NCBI RefSeq assembly: GCF_900163665.1
Contig: NZ_FUIA01000009.1
Span: forward strand, 1-64,000
Length of the DNA: 64,000 nucleotides
Source of the DNA: Frigoribacterium sp. JB110
GTDB taxonomy: Bacteria; Actinomycetota; Actinomycetes; Actinomycetales; Microbacteriaceae
Direction: 5' to 3'
Shown: piece by piece, positions 33,056-41,373 of the stretch
Numbering within the stretch: the first letter of the stretch is position 1
Layout: each line of letters begins with the position of its first letter
The notes under the pieces: model-generated
Database searches by the model: none
What the model saw: only the letters and a program-made list of their open reading frames with translations
Told to the model about the DNA's origin: nothing
Position numbers and translations under genes: made by a program

Positions 33056-33894
33056 GAGCGCACCTCGTCGACGAGCTTCAGCGCCTCGTCGACGCCGACG
33101 CCCTTGTGCAGCACGGCCATCAGCGCCGCCGTGATGCCGTAGGGGTTCTTGTGCTGCACGACGTTGCGGCCGTAGACGATGCCGGCGGCGCCCGCGTCGA
33201 GCACCGCAACGGTGCGTTCGAGCAGGGTGCGGTCGTCGACGCGCCCGCCGCCGCGCACCAGCACGGGCACGGAGCCGGCGACCCGGATCACGCGGTGGTA
33301 CTCCCGCGGGTCGTCGCAGGGGTCGGCCTTGATCAGATCGGCGCCGAGCTCGACGCCCTGCCGCACCAGGGTCATGATCTTGTCGAGGTCGCCGTCGACC
33401 ATATAACCGCCGGCGACCGAGTTGTCCTGCATGACGAGCGGCTCGACCATCAGCGGCATGCCGTACTTCGTCGCCTGCTCGCGCAGGGCGAGGATCGACC
33501 GGATGTTCTCGCCCTTGATACCGGGATGGCCCGGCAGCTGCATCAGGTTGACGCACATCGCGACGGCGTCCAGGCGCACCGCCTCCTCCACGGCGAACGG
33601 CACGTGGTGGCTGTAGAGCTCCTCGTCGAGGGGCGAGTTGTAGACGTTGGCGATATCGGTGCGCATAACCAGGCCGGGCTTCTGCTTGCCAGGTACCTCC
33701 TGCAGGTGGTGGGCCTGGCCCAGTGTCATCTGCACGGCATCCGGTCCGGCGTCCACGAGCGTGCGAACCGACGCGGCGATGTCCTCGATGCCGTCGAGGA
33801 AGCTGCGCTCGCCGAAGAATCCGTGGTCGATCGCCACGTCGAGGGCCTTGCCGGAATCGGGGTTGAAGAGTCGGTTGAGGCGGTACGGATGCAT
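33052..33894 (-). CDS. Class I (DhnA/LsrF-type) aldolase
   Basis: A 280-residue Schiff-base aldolase of the archaeal-type FBA/LsrF family. DVAIDHGFFG opens the barrel, PLMVEPLV and LGADLIKADPC contain the acidic residue and the probable Schiff-base Lys, and VLVRGGGR plus AAGIVYGRNV form the phosphate site. The ATG at 33894 is preferred to the one at 33960 because AAAGGAG lies upstream and because the longer start would fall inside the operator. A ketose phosphate or a 3-hydroxy-ketone phosphate is the likely substrate. The promoter reads TAGACA (33964-33969) and TATCCT (33940-33945), minus strand. Confidence 0.82.
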   Translation of the reverse strand: MHPYRLNRLFNPDSGKALDVAIDHGFFGERSFLDGIEDIAASVRTLVDAGPDAVQMTLGQAHHLQEVPGKQKPGLVMRTDIANVYNSPLDEELYSHHVPFAVEEAVRLDAVAMCVNLMQLPGHPGIKGENIRSILALREQATKYGMPLMVEPLVMQDNSVAGGYMVDGDLDKIMTLVRQGVELGADLIKADPCDDPREYHRVIRVAGSVPVLVRGGGRVDDRTLLERTVAVLDAGAAGIVYGRNVVQHKNPYGITAALMAVLHKGVGVDEALKLVDEVRS

Positions 33895-33954
33895 GGCGCT
33901 GCTCCTTTGCTTCGCTTGTGCGCGTCGTCGCGTGGTGTCAGGATAGGCAGATAA

Positions 33955-33968
33955 AGACAACGTTGTCT
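33955..33968. promoter_or_regulatory. LacI-type operator, type B site 2
   Basis: Perfect palindrome AGACAACGTTGTCT between the divergent aldolase and PfkB kinase genes. It covers the spacer and part of the -35 box of the minus-strand promoter, the same geometry as at 18907, and ends at a TAATGT -10-like box (33968-33973) for the plus strand. Confidence 0.7.
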
Positions 33969-34002
33969 AATGTCGGTCGACGAAGACCGCGGGAGGAGCA
34001 TC

Positions 34003-35046
34003 ATGCACGGTCGTGCGGTGGGCGACGTTCTGGTCGCCGGGCATATCTGCGTCGATCTCGTACCGGAGTTCCCCGGCGCAGCGCGGGTCGAACCCGGCGC
34101 GCTGTTCAACGTCGGAGCGCTCGGAATTCGCGTCGGCGGCAGCATCGCCAACACCGGATCCGCGTTGGCCGGCCTGGGCGTCCCGGTGCGCGCGCACGGA
34201 CTGGTCGGCGACGACGCGCTCGGTGCGATCGCGCGCGATCAGCTCTCCGCGATCGACGGGGTGCAAGCGGACCTGGTCACGACGCGGGATCACGCCACCT
34301 CGTACTCGATCGTCGTGCAGCCGCGCGGTGAGGACCGTTCGTTCTGGCATCACACCGGCGCCAACGACGCCTTCGACGGCACAACGCTCGACCCCACGGG
34401 TGCGCGGCTCGTGCATCTGGGCTACCCGCCGCTGCTGCCGGGCATCGCGGCCGACGGCGGGGCGCCGCTGGCAGCGACTCTTGCGGCGTCCAAGGAAGCG
34501 GGTGCGACGACGTCACTCGATCTGGCAGTGGTCGACGAGGCATCCCGCGCGGGCGGATACGACTGGAACTCGATTCTGACGGAAGTGCTGCCGCACACCG
34601 ACGTGCTGACGCCATCGCTCGACGACCTCATCTCGGCGCTCCGAATCGCACCGCGTACGGGCCTCGCCGATGAGCTCGCGGAGGATCTGCTCGCTCGCGG
34701 GGCGGGCATCGTCGCGATCTCGGTGGGTGAGGAGGGGCTGCTGCTGCGTGCTGCGGGAGCCGAGCGACTGGCCAGGGGCGGGCCGGTGCTGCGCGCGCTC
34801 GGCGCGGAATGGGCGGGTGCGCGCGTGCGCGTCGACCCCGTGCCCGTCGACCGGCTCGGCACGACCAACGGTGCGGGGGACGCGGCCACAGCGGGTCTGC
34901 TGGCGGGCCTGCTGCGGGGTGCTCCGCCCGCAGCGGCGGTGAAGCTGGCCACTTGGGCGGCGGCCGACTGGATCGAGTCATCCTCGTGCAGCGGTGTGCG
35001 CATCGCCGCACGAGCGTCGGGTCTCACCCCGTGGGCCAGAGGATGA
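34003..35046 (+). CDS. PfkB-family carbohydrate kinase, cassette D
   Basis: A ribokinase-fold kinase (347 residues). VAGHICVDLVPEFP is the N-terminal motif, RVGGSIANTGSALAGLG the substrate-binding loop, and TTNGAGDAATAGLLAG (about 287-302) the catalytic loop. The start at 34003 is chosen for its GGAGGAG site; an ATG at 33970 is in frame but lies almost on the operator. It is divergent from the aldolase and is followed, after 228 bases, by the LacI gene. Its product presumably feeds the class I aldolase. Confidence 0.84.
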   Translation: MHGRAVGDVLVAGHICVDLVPEFPGAARVEPGALFNVGALGIRVGGSIANTGSALAGLGVPVRAHGLVGDDALGAIARDQLSAIDGVQADLVTTRDHATSYSIVVQPRGEDRSFWHHTGANDAFDGTTLDPTGARLVHLGYPPLLPGIAADGGAPLAATLAASKEAGATTSLDLAVVDEASRAGGYDWNSILTEVLPHTDVLTPSLDDLISALRIAPRTGLADELAEDLLARGAGIVAISVGEEGLLLRAAGAERLARGGPVLRALGAEWAGARVRVDPVPVDRLGTTNGAGDAATAGLLAGLLRGAPPAAAVKLATWAAADWIESSSCSGVRIAARASGLTPWARG

Positions 35047-35274
35047 GCATCCGTACTGCCGGCATCCGGGACCGGCTCGCCGCTGACCTCCTGGCTGCAC
35101 GGGAGAGCGGGCCAGGCGCATGCGGGTCCGAGCGCAGAAGCGGGCCCGACCGTGAGCGCGCGGGCGGGGCCGAATATGGTTCCTGCCGGAGACGCACGTC
35201 GACTGCGCGCCGGTACGCGCAAGAGAAGGCCCGACCGACCATGCCGATATGGGAATATTGACGCGGGAGGGGTC

Positions 35275-36270
35275 ATGAGCGAGGCCGGAGCATCCGCGGA
35301 CGAGTGGGCAGGGCGCGTGCCGACGATGCGCGACGTCGCCGAGCGCGCGGACGTCGGCCTCAAGACCGTTTCGCGCTTCGTCAACGGCGAGACCAACATC
35401 GGTCCGCAGCTCGCCGAACGCATCGCGCGGGCCATCGACGATCTCGGGTACCGGCGCAATCTGGCGGCCGCGAGCATCCGGCCCGGCCAGCAGTCGCGCG
35501 TTCTCGGGCTGATCATCGGAGACCTGGGCAACCCGTTCTGGTCGGGAATGGCGCGCGCCGCCGAGCAGGTCTGCGCGGAGCGGCGCTGGCTGCTGCTCAC
35601 GGCGAGCAGCGAAGAGGACCCGGATCGCTTCGCGCGGCTGACCGACCGCCTGGTCGAGCAGCGCGTCGATGCGCTCATGGTCGTGCGCCCGCCCGGCGAG
35701 GAGCTGCCGGCGCTCGAGCGGGCGGCGGGCGACGTGCCCGTCGTCGCCATCGATCGTCCGAGCGAGCACGCGGCGTGCAACGTGTACTACGACAACGCCC
35801 ACGGCGCCAGGGCGGCGGTCGAGACCCTTCGCACGCACGGCAGGGTCGGGTACGTCGGCGACACGACGGGCATGTGGACGATGAGCGAGCGGTTCCGCGG
35901 CTATTCGGAGGCCGTCGGTGTCGTCGACGCGGAGATCGTGCGGCACAGTGCGCACACCATGGAGGATGCGCGGACAGCCGCAGCCGAGCTGCTCGACGCA
36001 GGCGTCGACGCTCTGTTCACGGCCAACAACCGCGCCTCCGTCGGCGCGCTGCTGGCGTTCGCCGCGGCTGGGCGGCGAGTGCCCATGATCGGCTTCGACG
36101 AGTTCGAGGCCGCGAAGCTCGCGAACCCGCCCGTCTCCGTCGCGAACGCCGCACCGGAGGTGCTCGGCCGCGCCGCCGCCGAAGCGGCCTTCTCGCTGCT
36201 CGACGGTGCAGCCCCACCCGACGTGCTCCTCGAGCCCGACCTCGTCCTCCGCGGCAGCGAAGCACGCTGA
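35275..36270 (+). CDS. LacI-family transcriptional regulator, cassette D
   Basis: A 331-residue repressor with the helix-turn-helix MRDVAERADVGLKTVSRFVN at residues 18-37 after a short acidic lead, and hinge RRNLAAASIRPGQQSRVLG. The effector domain has LIIGDLGNPFWSGMA and IGFDEFEAAKLANPPVS. GGGAGG precedes the ATG. Its place next to the divergent operons with the type B palindrome makes it the best candidate for binding AGACAACGTTGTCT. The 228 bases before it hold no clear operator or hairpin, apart from the AT-rich stretch GATATGGGAATATTG near 35245-35259. Confidence 0.87.
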   Translation: MSEAGASADEWAGRVPTMRDVAERADVGLKTVSRFVNGETNIGPQLAERIARAIDDLGYRRNLAAASIRPGQQSRVLGLIIGDLGNPFWSGMARAAEQVCAERRWLLLTASSEEDPDRFARLTDRLVEQRVDALMVVRPPGEELPALERAAGDVPVVAIDRPSEHAACNVYYDNAHGARAAVETLRTHGRVGYVGDTTGMWTMSERFRGYSEAVGVVDAEIVRHSAHTMEDARTAAAELLDAGVDALFTANNRASVGALLAFAAAGRRVPMIGFDEFEAAKLANPPVSVANAAPEVLGRAAAEAAFSLLDGAAPPDVLLEPDLVLRGSEAR

Positions 36271-36292
36271 CCCGCGCCGACCTGCCCTATCT

Positions 36293-36350
36293 CTTCATTT
36301 CTGGCACATCTCCGGTGGGGCGCCCACCCGGAGATGTGCCAGAAATGAAG
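36293..36350. terminator. Family-2 repeat, bidirectional terminator-like hairpin
   Basis: CTTCATTTCTGGCACATC continues into CCGGTGGG and pairs with its complement at 36323-36350, giving a stem of at least 23 base pairs with a very short loop. It lies between the convergent ends of the LacI and SorC genes. The same arm sequence recurs at 63229-63285. Confidence 0.75.
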
Positions 36351-36359
36351 AACTGACGG

Positions 36360-37295
36360 CTATGCGGCGTCGAGGAGGGCTCGGGCCGTGCCCGTGTCGG
36401 TGATGAGCGAGGTGATCAGGCCGCCGAGCAGGGCGGCGCGGATGGCCTCCACCTTCGTCGTGCCTCCGGCGACGCCGATGACCTCGGGCACGCGGCGCAG
36501 CTCGTCCGCCGTGATCGCCAGCGAGCGGTGGTCGAGGGTCGAATCGACATTGCCGTCGCGGTCGTACAGCGTGGCGACCACCTCGCCGACGACGCCGCGG
36601 TCGACGAGCTCCTGCGCGATCGCCCCCTGATTCGCCGAGTCGTACAGCTGCGAATCCGGCGGGTTCCAGCTGCCGATCGCGACGACGCCCTTGGTGACCC
36701 GTCCGAACCGGGAATAGGCATCGCGGATGAGCGGATCGGCCTTGAGCGCCTCGGCCGTCGCCTCGTCCTGCACGAGCAGCGGCGCGAAGATCGGGTAGCT
36801 CTCACCTCCCGACGCCCGCGCGACGCGGCGCACGATCTCGATGCCGTGCTCCCGAACAGGCCCCGCGATCCCACCGAGCGCCACGACATCGCAGCGGGGG
36901 AGATCGACGAGCAGCTTGGTCGCCTCGTCCAGAGTGCGCCCCGCAGTGAACCCCAGCGTGTCGGCCGGTGTCACGATCTCCTGCAGCAGGGTGGCCGTCG
37001 CCTCTCCGAGCGACTGCCGGATGGCCTCTGACGTCTGACTCGGCGAGGTCACGGCGATCGAATGCACGAGTCCGAACGCGTTCTTCAGTCCGATGGACAG
37101 CTCGGGGTCGATCGCGTCGGGCAGCTGCACATCGATCGTGACGATGCCGAGCTCTCGTGCCTTCTCGAGCATCCGGGCGACCTTGAATCGCGACACGCCC
37201 AGCTCGGCCGCGATGTCGACCCTGCTGCGGTCCTGCAGATAGTACCGGCGCGCCGCGTGTGCGATCCGGATGAGTTCGTCTGGGCCCATGATCAT
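36360..37295 (-). CDS. SorC/DeoR-family sugar-binding transcriptional regulator
   Basis: A 311-residue regulator of pentitol genes. The N-terminal helix-turn-helix covers about residues 8-50 (RSRVDIAAELGVSRFKVARM), and the large C-terminal sugar-binding domain has LGFTAGRTLDEATKLL, VVALGGIAG, VGEVVATLYDRDG and GVAGGTTKVEAIRAAL, typical of SorC and DalR proteins. The start at 37295 has AGGAA upstream; the frame stays open far beyond, but that part overlaps the divergent ABC gene. It is divergent from the importer operon, and the palindrome at 37350 is the likely site. Confidence 0.87.
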   Translation of the reverse strand: MIMGPDELIRIAHAARRYYLQDRSRVDIAAELGVSRFKVARMLEKARELGIVTIDVQLPDAIDPELSIGLKNAFGLVHSIAVTSPSQTSEAIRQSLGEATATLLQEIVTPADTLGFTAGRTLDEATKLLVDLPRCDVVALGGIAGPVREHGIEIVRRVARASGGESYPIFAPLLVQDEATAEALKADPLIRDAYSRFGRVTKGVVAIGSWNPPDSQLYDSANQGAIAQELVDRGVVGEVVATLYDRDGNVDSTLDHRSLAITADELRRVPEVIGVAGGTTKVEAIRAALLGGLITSLITDTGTARALLDAA

Positions 37296-37349
37296 CTTCG
37301 CTTCCTCGCGGCGCGCTCCCGTGCGCAACCGTGCACCCACCGTACAGCA

Positions 37350-37371
37350 CGTCCGCTCATCTGAGCGGACG
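37350..37371. promoter_or_regulatory. Candidate SorC operator
   Basis: CGTCCGCTCA and TGAGCGGACG form a perfect 10-base inverted repeat around a two-base centre, midway between the SorC gene and the ABC operon it faces. Flanking GTGCAC hexamers occur at 37331-37336 and 37374-37379. Confidence 0.6.
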
Positions 37372-37373
37372 AT

Positions 37374-37402
37374 GTGCACACTCGAGCGAGGTGGGGTACA
37401 GT
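37374..37402 (+). promoter_or_regulatory. Candidate promoter of the pentitol operon
   Basis: GTGCAC (37374-37379) and TACAGT (37397-37402) are 17 bases apart, directly after the candidate SorC operator. The -10 box is good, the -35 box poor, which fits a promoter that needs an activator. Confidence 0.4.
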
Positions 37403-37454
37403 CGATCCGTCGATCTGAGCACGCACCGTGAGCGTGCTCGCGGAAGGACCAGTT

Positions 37455-39044
37455 GTGGCAACGATGCAGACGACGCCCGTGCCATCGGGCGCGACCGAAG
37501 CTCCGGTCGCCCTTGAGGTGCGTGACATCTACAAGGGATTCGGCGGAGTGCCGGTGCTGAAAGGGATCAGCCTCGCGCTCGAGCCTGGCACCATCACAGC
37601 CCTCGCCGGAGAGAACGGCGCTGGCAAGTCGACGCTGATGAAGATCGCGTCCGGCCAGTACAGGGCAGACAGCGGCACCGTGCTCGCACGCGGCACCGAG
37701 CTGCCCACCGGGAGCACGCAGGCCGCGGCGAGGGCCGGTGTGGCGATCGTTCCCCAGGAGCTCGCTTCGCTTCCGGATATGACCGTCTACGAGAACATCT
37801 TCATCGGTCGTGAACTGCGAGGGCCCATGGGGCTGCGCAGGCGCGAGATGATCGATGAGGCCCGCAGGAACCTTGCGGAGTTCGATCTGACGATCGACCC
37901 GAGCATCCGGATGGGCACGCTGCCGGTGGGTGTGCGGCAGATGATCGAGATCATCAAGGCCACCAACACCGGTGCCCGCGCGATTCTGCTCGACGAGCCC
38001 TCGAGCGCGATCGCCGCGCGCGAGGTCGCTCGCCTCGTCCAGGTGATGCGCAAGCTGCGCGACCAGGGCGTGGCGCTGCTGTTCACGACCCACAAGATGG
38101 AGGAGATGCGCGAACTCGCCGACAAGGTGGTCGTGCTCCGTGACGGCGGCCTCGTGATGGATTCGCCGATACGTGACGTCTCGGACGATGACATCGTCAC
38201 GGCGATGATCGGCCGTGAGCTCGAGGACCTCTTCCCGGATGTCGCAGAACCGGCCGACGAAGTCGTTCTCGAGGTGAAGGACCTTCAGATCGAGGAGGCG
38301 CACAACACGGTCGACCTCTCCGTGCGCAGGGGCGAGATCGTCGGCCTGTCCGGGCTCGTCGGAGCGGGGCGCTCCGAACTGATGGAGGGCATCTTCGGCA
38401 TCCGCAGGGTCGAGTCGGGCGAGGTGCGCATCGCGGGCAAGAAGGTGCGCCGCAACGATCCCGGCGCGTCGATCGTCGCAAACGTCGCCTTCGTGCCGGA
38501 GGACCGCAAGGGCGCGGGCGGCGTGCTGCAGATGGACGTGCTCGACAACGCCACGCTGCCGCGCATCGAGCAGTTCAACATCGCCGGATGGCTGCGCCAG
38601 CGCAAGCGCCGTGCGGATGTCGGGGCGGCGACGGAGTCGGTGCGTCTGAAGAGCCGCGGCCTGAACCAGCCGATGGAGACGCTCTCCGGCGGCAACCAGC
38701 AGAAGGTGGTGTTCGCGCGCTGGCTCGTCGGCGACGTCGATGTGCTGTTGCTCGACGAGCCGACCCGCGGCGTCGATGTCGGCGCCCGCAGCGAGATCTA
38801 TCGCATCGTCGTCGACCTGGCTGCCAAGGGCATGGCCGTGCTGATGGCCTCCAGCGACATGCCGGAGATCCTCAGCCTCTCGCACCGCGCGCTGGTGATG
38901 CGCGACAGCGGCGTGGTCGCCGAACTCAGCAAGGAAGAACTTCAGCAGGAGGACGCGCAGGATCGCATCTTCCGCTACGCGAGTGGCCTCCTGGAGGGCA
39001 CCGCCACCACCACCGCAGACACCCAGGAGGAAACGGAACGATGA
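37455..39044 (+). CDS. CUT2 sugar ABC transporter ATP-binding protein (RbsA type), cassette E
   Basis: A tandem ABC ATPase (529 residues). The first domain has Walker A GENGAGKST and signature-like LPVGVRQM with ILLDEPSSAI; the second has GLVGAGRSE in place of a full Walker A, LSGGNQQK and LLLDEPTRGVD. One strong and one degenerate ATP site is normal for RbsA proteins. The GTG at 37455 is preferred for its GGAAGGA site, 27 bases inside the longest frame. The stop overlaps the permease start (ATGA). The ATPase comes first here, before permease and binding protein. Confidence 0.9.
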   Translation: MATMQTTPVPSGATEAPVALEVRDIYKGFGGVPVLKGISLALEPGTITALAGENGAGKSTLMKIASGQYRADSGTVLARGTELPTGSTQAAARAGVAIVPQELASLPDMTVYENIFIGRELRGPMGLRRREMIDEARRNLAEFDLTIDPSIRMGTLPVGVRQMIEIIKATNTGARAILLDEPSSAIAAREVARLVQVMRKLRDQGVALLFTTHKMEEMRELADKVVVLRDGGLVMDSPIRDVSDDDIVTAMIGRELEDLFPDVAEPADEVVLEVKDLQIEEAHNTVDLSVRRGEIVGLSGLVGAGRSELMEGIFGIRRVESGEVRIAGKKVRRNDPGASIVANVAFVPEDRKGAGGVLQMDVLDNATLPRIEQFNIAGWLRQRKRRADVGAATESVRLKSRGLNQPMETLSGGNQQKVVFARWLVGDVDVLLLDEPTRGVDVGARSEIYRIVVDLAAKGMAVLMASSDMPEILSLSHRALVMRDSGVVAELSKEELQQEDAQDRIFRYASGLLEGTATTTADTQEETER

Positions 39045-40024
39045 GCACCGACACCGCCGTCGAGAAGCGGCGCGCCTTCAGCGCCAAGTGGCTGCAGGAC
39101 ATGGCGATCCGCTATGCCATGGTCCTTGTGCTGATCGTCGTGATCGCATTCTTCGCCTACCGCAGTGCGCGATTCGCCACGCCGGACAACGTGGTCACGA
39201 TCCTGATCGCCGCCGCGCCGTTCGCCCTGATCGCGCTCGGGCAGACCCTCGTCATCCTGACCGGAGGCATCGATCTCTCGGTCGGCAGCGTGATCGCCCT
39301 CAGCGCGATGGCCGGTGCGTACGCGGCGAAGGCGATGCCCGACCAGCTGTTCCTCGCACTCGCCGTTGCGATCCTGGTCGGAGCAGTGGCGGGAGCGGTG
39401 AACGGGTTCGTCGTCTCCGTCCTCGACGTACCGCCGTTCATCGCCACACTCGGAATGCTGACACTGGCATCCGGTCTCGCCTACGTGATCGGCGGCGGCG
39501 CCCCGATCAACGGCCTGCCCCAGAACTTCAGCCAGTTCGCCAACACCGAGATCCTCGGCCTCACCATCCCGGTCATCCTGATGATCATCGGGATCGTCGG
39601 CTTCGGCATCATGATGCGCCGCACCAAGTTCGGCATGCACGTGTACGCCGTCGGCGGCAACGAGCAGGCGTCCCGCATCGCCGGCATCAAGACCGGACGC
39701 GTGAAGTTCCTCGTCTACACCATCAGCGGCGCGCTCGCCGGCGTCTCCGGCATCATGCTGGCCTCGCGCACGATCAACGGCTCGCCCAGTCTCGGCGTCG
39801 GCTACGAGCTCGACGCGATCGCAGCGGTCGTGATCGGCGGTGCCAGCCTGATGGGCGGCCGCGGCACCATCTGGGGCACGGCGCTCGGGCTGCTGATGAT
39901 CCAGACGCTGAACAACGGCCTCGACATCCTCACCGTTCCCGCCTACTGGCAGGACGTGGTCAAGGGCCTGCTGATCGTCGCGGCCGTCTCGGTCGACGTC
40001 TGGGCAGCGAAACGCCGAAGCTGA
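39041..40024 (+). CDS. CUT2 sugar ABC transporter permease (RbsC type), cassette E
   Basis: A 327-residue membrane protein with about nine to ten hydrophobic segments, the first at residues 25-45. LTGGIDLSVGSVIALSAM, FGMHVYAVGGNEQASRIAGI and AAVVIGGASLMGGRGTIWG are RbsC family signatures. It works with the tandem ATPase before it and the binding protein after it. Confidence 0.9.
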   Translation: MSTDTAVEKRRAFSAKWLQDMAIRYAMVLVLIVVIAFFAYRSARFATPDNVVTILIAAAPFALIALGQTLVILTGGIDLSVGSVIALSAMAGAYAAKAMPDQLFLALAVAILVGAVAGAVNGFVVSVLDVPPFIATLGMLTLASGLAYVIGGGAPINGLPQNFSQFANTEILGLTIPVILMIIGIVGFGIMMRRTKFGMHVYAVGGNEQASRIAGIKTGRVKFLVYTISGALAGVSGIMLASRTINGSPSLGVGYELDAIAAVVIGGASLMGGRGTIWGTALGLLMIQTLNNGLDILTVPAYWQDVVKGLLIVAAVSVDVWAAKRRS

Positions 40025-40066
40025 CCGTCTCACTCTTCACCTGACCCGTACCCAAGGAGAATCACA

Positions 40067-41125
40067 ATGAAGTTCCGCAGCCTTATCCGTGGCACCGTCG
40101 GCGTCGGCGCCGTGGCCACCACCGCCGTCGCGCTCACCGCCTGTGGCGCGGGGGACCCGAACGCCGGGAACGAAGACACGATCACGATCGGTGTCAGCGT
40201 CTACGAGATGTCGTCGTTCATCACCGAGGGCAAAGAGGGAATCGACCGCTATGCCGAGGAGAACGACATCGAGATCCTCTGGAACTCGGCCTCGATGGAC
40301 GTGCCGACCCAGGCAGACCAGGTCGACCAGTACATCAACGCGGACGTCGACGCGATCGTGGTCGTTCCGGTGCAGCAGGAGACGCTGCAGCCGCAGGTGA
40401 CCGCGGCGGCGAACGCCGACATCCCGCTGCTCGACGTCAACGCGACGCTGAACAACGACGAGGTCGCCGGTTCCGTGCAGCCGGATGACGTGGCCGCGGG
40501 CGCCCAGGAGGCGCAGATGATGGTCGACGAACTCGGCGGCGAGGGAAACGTGGTCGTGCTGCAGGGTCCGCTCGGCGGCTCGGGCGAGATCAACCGCGGT
40601 GCGGGCATCGACGAGGTGCTCGAGGAGAACCCCGACATGGAGGTGCTCGCCAAGGACACCGCCAACTGGAGCCGTGAAGAGGCCATCAACAAGATGAGCA
40701 ACTGGATCTCGGCCTTCGGCGACGACATCGACGGCGTCATCTCGCAGAACGACGACATGGGCCTCGGCGCCAAGCAGGCACTCGACGAGGCCGGCATGGA
40801 CGACGTTCCGGTCGTCGGCATCGACGGCATCGAGGACGGGCTGAACGCCGTCAAGAACGGTGACTTCATCGGCACCTCGCTGCAGAACGGCACAGTGCAG
40901 CTCGCTGCAGGCGTCGCGCTGGCCGGCAAGATCGCCCGCGGTGAGGACGTCGCGGACAACCACCTCGTCTACACCATGCCCGCTGTCACGACGGAGAACG
41001 TCGACGACGCGATCGGCCACGTCGTCACCGAGCGCGACGCGTTCCTCGACGGCCTCACCGAGCTGACCGAGGGCAACCTCGAGACCGGCGACGTCGCCTA
41101 CGAAGGCCTGCCCGGACAGCAGTGA
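40067..41125 (+). CDS. CUT2 sugar ABC transporter substrate-binding lipoprotein, cassette E
   Basis: A 352-residue type I binding protein. The lipobox is LTAC with Cys26. The mature domain has [51 protein letters not shown] and [17 protein letters not shown], close in style to xylitol- or ribose-binding relatives. AAGGAG precedes the ATG. The kinase and dehydrogenase genes downstream point to a pentitol such as xylitol or D-arabinitol as ligand. A 127-base hairpin follows the stop at once. Confidence 0.88.
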   Translation: MKFRSLIRGTVGVGAVATTAVALTACGAGDPNAGNEDTITIGVSVYEMSSFITEGKEGIDRYAEENDIEILWNSASMDVPTQADQVDQYINADVDAIVVVPVQQETLQPQVTAAANADIPLLDVNATLNNDEVAGSVQPDDVAAGAQEAQMMVDELGGEGNVVVLQGPLGGSGEINRGAGIDEVLEENPDMEVLAKDTANWSREEAINKMSNWISAFGDDIDGVISQNDDMGLGAKQALDEAGMDDVPVVGIDGIEDGLNAVKNGDFIGTSLQNGTVQLAAGVALAGKIARGEDVADNHLVYTMPAVTTENVDDAIGHVVTERDAFLDGLTELTEGNLETGDVAYEGLPGQQ

Positions 41126-41252
41126 GCCTGAGCCTACTGCGCAGGGTCTGAGCGCACCTCTCGCGGCGTTGTCGTCGGTCGGCGTACGCAGTACGCCTCC
41201 CTCCTCCGCCTTGCGATAGGCACACTCAGACCCTTGCTCGCTACGGCTCAGG
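41126..41252. repeat. Long imperfect palindrome (about 127 bases)
   Basis: The whole stretch folds on a centre at 41189: GGCGTAC/GTACGCC (41181-41197) is the perfect tip, TCTGAGCGCACC pairs with the complement of GGCACACTCAGA, and CCTGAGCC pairs with GGCTCAGG at the ends. Arms are about 62 bases with scattered mismatches. It lies between the binding-protein and xylulokinase genes and may be a nonautonomous mobile remnant, an attenuator, or both. Confidence 0.75.
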
Positions 41253-41373
41253 TCGCCTCGCCGCGACTCAGTCGGGCGTCCCGGCGGTTCACGCGTGAAT
41301 CCGGGCCGGATCCGCATTGCGGGTTCGGCCCGGGCCACGGACACCAGAAGACCCTCCTCATACAGGACGTGAT

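Noticed and set aside
36360..38885. A fusion of the SorC regulator with a 530-residue N-terminal extension
   Set aside because: The extension lies antisense to the RbsA-type ATPase gene and has no recognisable domain; a good RBS precedes the ATG at 37295.
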